Source: Liopterus haemorrhoidalis (Eukaryota > Arthropoda > Insecta > Coleoptera > Dytiscidae). Taken from it: DNA of 64,000 nt. The stretch covers positions 222,882,260-222,946,259 of the forward strand of contig OZ020611.1 of the NCBI GenBank assembly GCA_963971575.1, in the 5' to 3' direction. Of the stretch, positions 59,436-64,000 are shown piece after piece. Both the position numbers and the translations under genes were made by a program. The notes beneath the pieces were generated by a model that saw only the letters and a program-made list of their open reading frames with translations, did not search any database and was not told the DNA's origin. Position 1 is the stretch's first letter; the number at the start of each line of letters is the position of its first letter.

Positions 59436-59481
59436 AGCTGCGTATCTATAAGACTAATGTTAGTCTTTTAGATACGCAGCT
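59436..59481. repeat. 22-bp hairpin, one mismatch, 2-nt loop
   Basis: AGCTGCGTATCTATAAGACT plus AA is inverted at 59460-59481 with one mismatch. It lies inside the 58031-60069 element. Confidence 0.9.
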
Positions 59482-60069
59482 ATGTTCTTGTCAAGAGGAT
59501 GTTACTTTCAATCAAATTTTAGCCCTAATTGAAGTAGAATTCGTATAATGTCACGACCATTTTTAATCACTAATAAAAATTACTGATAAGAAATATGTGA
59601 TTTAGGAAACACACTTACTTATCTTACTGATTTCAATTAGGAAATGAACTTAATATCCACACTAGCATGGCCTCAAGTGAAGAAATGCATCAAAATAATT
59701 ATCAAAGTGTATTTTCAATCACTAGAAACTTTTGAAGAGCCATAATTAGTTTTTTTTTTTTTGAAATTCCATATAAATTTAATTTATAAACGTCAGAATT
59801 TCAATTGTTTTCTGAATTTTGGCTATAGTAAAAATAAAATATTTAAAATGACAATTTATAATTAAACTATTATATCAGCTCGGTATCATGGTATAAAAAT
59901 ATAGTAACGATCAAAGTATCTGAAATACAGATACAATATACTTAAATTTAAATATCTAGTTACAGTTACAGATACATATTACAAAAAATATCTAATTTGT
60001 ATCTGGATACTTGAAAAAGTAACTAGTTACTGTATCAAGATACTTGTAACTAGATACATTACAACACTG

Positions 60070-61387
60070 GTTGTATAGCCGGTTGAAATTTTTGATGCAC
60101 TGCATCAAAGGCTATTTGCACCTACACAGCCTAATAAATGTCACGTGGTTGATCTGAACAATCTTCAATATGAAAACAAAACTGTATAACTAGTAAGCTT
60201 TTGTATTTTTAAAAATTAAACTTTCATTGCCCCTCCAGTTACTTAGTCCTGGAGCCGCCACTGCCTACGAAGTCCTGAAATGTGTGAAAAATCCACTTTA
60301 TAGAAATTTCTATTATTTCTTATGCATTATTTATATTTTATGTTTCAGTACTTCCTTTGTTGATTTATTTTATAATAATACCAACCTATTTATAATTTGG
60401 TTCAATATATCTGGTAGACACCACCGAGCAATACATCTTATAAAATTTATTTTCCACCCCAACGTAATATCTACAATAAACAACAACACGTACCCTATAT
60501 ATAACAAACTAAATTGATAAATATCGAAATCCTTAACAACGGCTATACTTCACTGCTCAAACCTTAATGGAGGCGACTTGATGAAAAAATATAATAAATT
60601 GTCCAATTTCTTGGCATGTAGTGCGAGTGGTGTGTATATGCGCACGCGCCGGAAGGGGCCCAACAATGGACTCACGCTGACAGACAACAATGCATGCCGA
60701 GAACATCTGCTATGCCGACACCTCAATGCGTAATGTTCGGTATAGAGTGCTTGCGATGCGTCTATGTAACATGCATGATGTAAGACTGGCATATTGTTTT
60801 CAGATGTGGGTTACAGACACAAAAAATACTGTTAACGGATGAATTAAACATTTCCTTAAGGCTTTTCAATTCTCTTGTGTATACTGTTTTATAGAGTTGT
60901 TAGGGTATGGTCATTGTGGCCTCTACCATAGGCGCCAATTTCATAAAGCCGCCTACGAGAAAGCATGCAAATAATGTGGCATTTGAAACTATATTGCACA
61001 AAAAATACTTACTTTTCATAGCACTTGTAATCTGTAATTATAATAGATATCATTTAAAAATAAATTCGTACTGTTATAATTAGTGCTGTGCCGGATCACA
61101 TAATAGTATATTATGCAACGAGCATGAAGTGAAGGTCATTTTACACGAGTATGAAAGTTGCGCCACGAGCTGCAGGTGAGTAGCGCGATTCATACGTGTG
61201 AGCAATGACTATTCCATGCAAGTTTCATACTATGCTTTTTCCACGACTATAACTTTATTACCTATTTAATTTTTATTCAGTTTCCTTTAAAAACTAACAA
61301 TAAATTGACATCTGTTTTCAACCTATTTATTACGTTGCCTAGCAATTGTTACATTGCTGCTTGAACCTGTTTTGTAATGAGCTCAAC
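60070..61387. other. No gene recognised; hAT-end scraps
   Basis: CCTGGAGCCGCCACTG (60249-60264) looks like a lone hAT right terminus, followed by a decayed HINE-2 3' end (GAAATGTGTGAAAAATCCAC). A GC-richer patch (60610-60760) and the ORFs at 60227-60517 and 60550-60792 show no domain. Confidence 0.35.
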
Positions 61388-61417
61388 CTGTTACGTAATG
61401 AGCTCATTACGTAACAG
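61388..61417. repeat. Perfect 30-bp palindrome
   Basis: CTGTTACGTAATGAG is directly followed by its inverse CTCATTACGTAACAG. A related half (TTTTGTAATGAGCTCAAC) precedes it. Confidence 0.95.
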
Positions 61418-61446
61418 CGTACTAGCGGTTCCCAAATGAAAGTTTG

Positions 61447-61557
61447 CGAACCAGGCGCGCACCCAGTAATTAGGGTGGGGGGGTGGAGAAGACAAAATTA
61501 TTTAAATTATGAATAAGTTTCTCGCTTCTGAAATAATACAAGTGATGATCTAAAAAA
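61447..61557. mobile_element. hAT-type MITE left part, cut by HINE-2
   Basis: CAGGCGCGCACCCAGTAATT followed by a G-run and GACAAAATTATTTAAATTAT, as at 33958. It stops in the A-run of TGATCTAAAAAAAA, where the HINE-2 3' end begins. Confidence 0.65.
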
Positions 61558-62320
61558 AATTGATGTGAAGTGTGAATTTTCACACATTTCAGGGTTTTGC
61601 AGGTATTTAAATAGGTGTAAGAAGTCAACATAATACTGGATGTCTAGGTATATTTATCACATCAAAATCAACAGTTCTTTTGATAATTACTTTTATTCGT
61701 TATTTGAGAACTAAGAGCTTCCATTAAATTTTTTTAAACAAAATTTAAATAATTTGTCAAATATTTCTGCATTTGCTTCGTGAAGACTTGATCATTAGAT
61801 TAATAAGAAATATTTTATAGTGTAGAGTGTAGTGTGATGTGGTGTGAGTAACTCAGTTCGCAGCTATTAAAAAAATATATAATTTTTTTTTAATAGTTCT
61901 AATTCCAAAGAAATACACGCACTATCTTAGCTATAAATATAAAAAATACACAATATTATTAGCCATAATTTAACCAAGATTTAAAAAAAAATTATTTTTT
62001 TCAAAAATACAAAAACTGCCATATTCTCCAAAAACACAATCTGATCAAAAATTACTCTCGTACATTTCCGGCTCAGATCAATATACATTACCTATAATTT
62101 TTTCAGATTTTTGGTTCAACCCTTTTTGGTAAAAGGGTGAGGGACAAGAACATTTGCACATTTTTGGCTAAATTAGTGTTAAAAGAAAGGAATTTCAAAA
62201 AACTATCTATCCTTCCGTAATCTAAGTCTTAGGAGCTTTCTTTTGATACCACACAATAAATTTTAAAATATATTTTTTTTATCAACGACACAAAAAACAC
62301 ATTCAGTTAAAAGTAAAAAT
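61558..62320 (-). mobile_element. HINE-2, 3' part
   Basis: TTGATGTGAAGTGTGAATTT, stem, AGGGTTTTGCAGGTAT, then the body (GATAATTACTTTTATTCGTT, GGCTCAGATCAATATACATT, TCTTAGGAGCTTTCTTTTGA). It fades near 62320 with no 5' end. Confidence 0.75.
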
Positions 62321-62374
62321 TAAACCAAAATATGTACCGTTAGATATTTGATGTTAGACTCGATTTTAACTTGT

Positions 62375-62490
62375 TTTTCGAACCGGAACCGAACCGGAAC
62401 TGAACCGGAATTTTTAGACGAACCGAAACCGGAACGAACAACATTTACTTGGAACGAAACCGTAAACCGGAACGAAATAAATTTGGGTTC
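62375..62490. repeat. Degenerate GAACCGGAACC tract
   Basis: CGAACCGGAACCGAACCGGA and related words over about 110 bp; relative of 37860-37995. Confidence 0.75.
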
Positions 62491-62574
62491 GATTCTCTGA
62501 TTAAGATACAGGAATCAAAATATAATAGCAAATTTTAAAAATCTTGGACATCGCAACGGCCACAATCCCTGAAG

Positions 62575-62880
62575 GAGATTGGAAATGGGGAGAAAAAGAA
62601 GATGATTGCATGCTCCAGGTGTGGTAACGAAGAGAGAGAAAATGTATTTTGGATAAAGGAAGAAGAAAAAATGTGCACGATGTGTAGAGAAGTAAGAGAG
62701 ACAATTGGGCACATGCTGGAGGAATGCGGAAGACTAAGGAGTAGGAAAGGAACAAGAGAGGAGGTTTCGAGCGAAAGTGGAGGAGGATATGCATGGATGA
62801 AGGATGTAATAACAAGAAGGAAAGAGATTAAAGACATTGAAAATTTTGAATCTACGGGATCAAAAAGTTCAGAAACTGAT
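62575..62880 (+). pseudogene. LINE C-terminal zinc-knuckle fragment
   Basis: The plus frame reads CSRCGNEERENVFWIKEEEK then MCTMCREVRETIGHMLEEC, a CxxC...H....C motif. It is followed by YAWMKDVITRRKEI, as at the C-terminus of R1/Jockey-like LINE ORF2 proteins. Only this end remains; the following codons to 62976 look unrelated. Read as a gene it would be an orphan ORF of 124 codons. Confidence 0.7.
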
Positions 62881-62980
62881 AAACAGATTTCAAACCAACA
62901 GGCAGAAATTTGTGAATTTAAATATAAATTAAATTGTAGTAGTAATATATTTAAAATAAAAATTGAATTGATTTAATTGA

Positions 62981-63423
62981 TTGAACTGACTCAAGTGTTT
63001 TTGAGTGTTTAGGGGGCTCAAGCTCCTGAGCCCCTAACCTATTTGCGCTTCTGCTTTCATTTAGTCACTCTCAATACAATAATTCATAAATTAATAAATT
63101 ATGTGAGGGGATACGCATAAAATTTGTATTTCCTTAAAACTACATTATTTTGATATGTTAATGTTAGTTATGTCACCTAACAAAACAAAAATCACATTTT
63201 AATTAATATTATAGCCAAATTTTTTAATTAAAATATTGTAAATTTGAAATAAGCCGACCACGGCGCTAAGGTTGCCGAGTAAAAACGACTGAGTATGACG
63301 TCAAACGAAAGGGGTTTCACGTCACAGATACAGCTACAACATAATCTTTACACGTGTGTATATTGTATTGTTCGAGAGTTTTGTATTTGTTTTTAAACAA
63401 TTTTTCACGCATTTATTATTAAA
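62981..63423. promoter_or_regulatory. Region upstream of an exon candidate; CRE-like motif
   Basis: TGACGTCA, a full CRE palindrome, lies at 63296-63303, about 120 bp before the ATG at 63424, with a CACGTCAC word at 63319. There is no clear TATA box. Regulatory function is inferred only from the motif. Confidence 0.35.
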
Positions 63424-63548
63424 ATGGCAGATAAAGATTTTGTTAGGGCTCAGAGTGATAATTTACCCAACATTGATGCATTTATGCTCATGGAATATAT
63501 GAAAAATAATGAGAATGCTACAGTGCTGAAGAAATACGTGGTGTCAAA
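63424..63548 (+). CDS. Putative first coding exon, unidentified protein
   Basis: AAAATGG gives a good Kozak-like start. The frame reads MADKDFVRAQSDNLPNIDAF then MLMEYMKNNENATVLKK. An in-frame TAA would end it at 42 codons, but CAAA|GTAATT at 63548 is an acceptable splice donor, so it may be exon 1 of a longer gene continuing past the window. The N-terminal RAQSDNLP..DA.M...YM pattern reminds me of uncharacterised arthropod proteins that go on to SWIM-type or YqaJ-like domains; this is from memory and uncertain. Codon use is ordinary and the region is less repetitive than the rest. Confidence 0.4.
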
Positions 63549-63552
63549 GTAA

Positions 63553-64000
63553 TTTTTATTTTATATTCTATAACTTTATGTAAACAAACGCTCCAACTCT
63601 GTAAAATGTAAATATTTATGTAATTTAGATGTCAGAATTTTACTACATTGTTTACATGAAGTTACAAAACGTTAGAGGCATAATTGAAATACTGCAATAT
63701 AGGTTATATATTTTAATATAAAATTTAATTCGGTAAACATGTATAAATTGTTTTTATAGAATTAAACTTTATTTTAATTAAAATCACTCTAACTTTACAT
63801 AACCTATAAAAGTTATACAAACAAATAAGTTCACAACAGACTATGTACGATGGGTAAGCTAGTAGTGTCATGCGTCAGTTAGAAGGGGTATGACGTCACA
63901 CGTCGTTTTCGCGCGCTACATGCATTTATGATTTTTTTAAGCCTTCAAATTAAAAAAAATAAATTAAAAACTGTTTTTTATGTTTATATGCAACAAGAGG
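63553..64000. other. Possible intron or intergenic; second CRE-like motif
   Basis: AT-rich, no ORF. GTATGACGTCACACG at 63889-63903 repeats the GTATGACGTCAAACG context of 63294-63308 at 14 of 15 positions, followed by GTTTTCGCGCGC. Confidence 0.35.

Larger units (their letters stand above)
58031..60069. mobile_element. DNA element with GTATCTAGATAC subterminal arrays (~2 kb)
   Basis: CAGTGTTGTAAT at the left and ATTACAACACTG at the right. Next to both ends TATCTAGATAC, GTATCTAG and CAGATAC words are dense (58045-58080, 59105-59250, 59905-60050). CAG...CTG ends suggest hAT, but no 8-bp duplication is visible. The interior has no transposase. Confidence 0.65.

Noticed and set aside
62501..62837. 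Minus-strand ORFs of 65-104 codons
   Set aside because: Antisense shadows of the purine-rich LINE C-terminal fragment, which has a recognisable zinc-knuckle in the plus frame.

Overview
The window looks like arthropod (most likely insect) nuclear DNA: AT-rich, with almost no host coding sequence and very dense in nested transposable elements. The evidence is broken mariner/Tc1, hAT, pogo and APE-type LINE proteins, dozens of short DNA elements with clear terminal inverted repeats (TIRs) and target duplications, (GTCY)n-bearing Helentron-like elements, and very long microsatellites. I found no prokaryotic gene, no CRISPR array and no intact multi-exon host gene. The only host-gene candidate is one short exon-like ORF at the right end (63424-63548). 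The species cannot be fixed from the sequence.

Three families of non-autonomous rolling-circle elements (called HINE-1, -2 and -3 here, after Helentron-associated interspersed elements) form the backbone. Each has a 5' end that folds on itself, a GTCY/GT microsatellite, a unique core, an inverted copy of its 5' motif near the 3' end, a short stem-loop, and a T-run at the insertion point. HINE-1 (ACCGACCGCC ends) lies at 1-254, 2948-4162, 30746-31346, 32713-33447 and 53957-54916. HINE-2 (AGGGTTTTGTAGGTAT ends) lies at 6438-15830 (split), 23724-24779, 25472-27600, 35790-37290, 40343-41480, 41711-43016, 45085-46575, 47977-51050 and 61558-62320. HINE-3 (ACTTGCCC ends) lies at 903-1592 and 19535-20455.

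Layout: 0-6.4 kb, HINEs, hAT-type MITEs, a foldback element and a 1.4-kb element with palindromic subterminal arrays. 6.4-16 kb, one HINE-2 split by a 6.6-kb mirror-image satellite of 285-bp units, each carrying a tRNA-like sequence, and by a DD41D-type mariner. 16-24 kb, mariner remnants and a 774-bp AC tract. 24-32 kb, HINEs, a retroposed insert and a hAT pseudogene. 32-43 kb, a LINE split by a HINE, hAT MITEs, a pogo/Tigger-like element inside a hAT MITE inside a LINE, and a hAT gene split by a HINE. 45-52 kb, nested HINE, hAT and mariner. 52.9-55.6 kb, a LINE holding four further layers. 56-62 kb, Tc1 and hAT-like elements. 62.5-64 kb, a LINE tail, then the exon candidate between two identical CRE-like motifs.

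No genes act together here. What can be read is an order of insertion, with several boundaries proven by target duplications, by reading frames that resume across an insert, or by empty paralogous sites elsewhere in the window.
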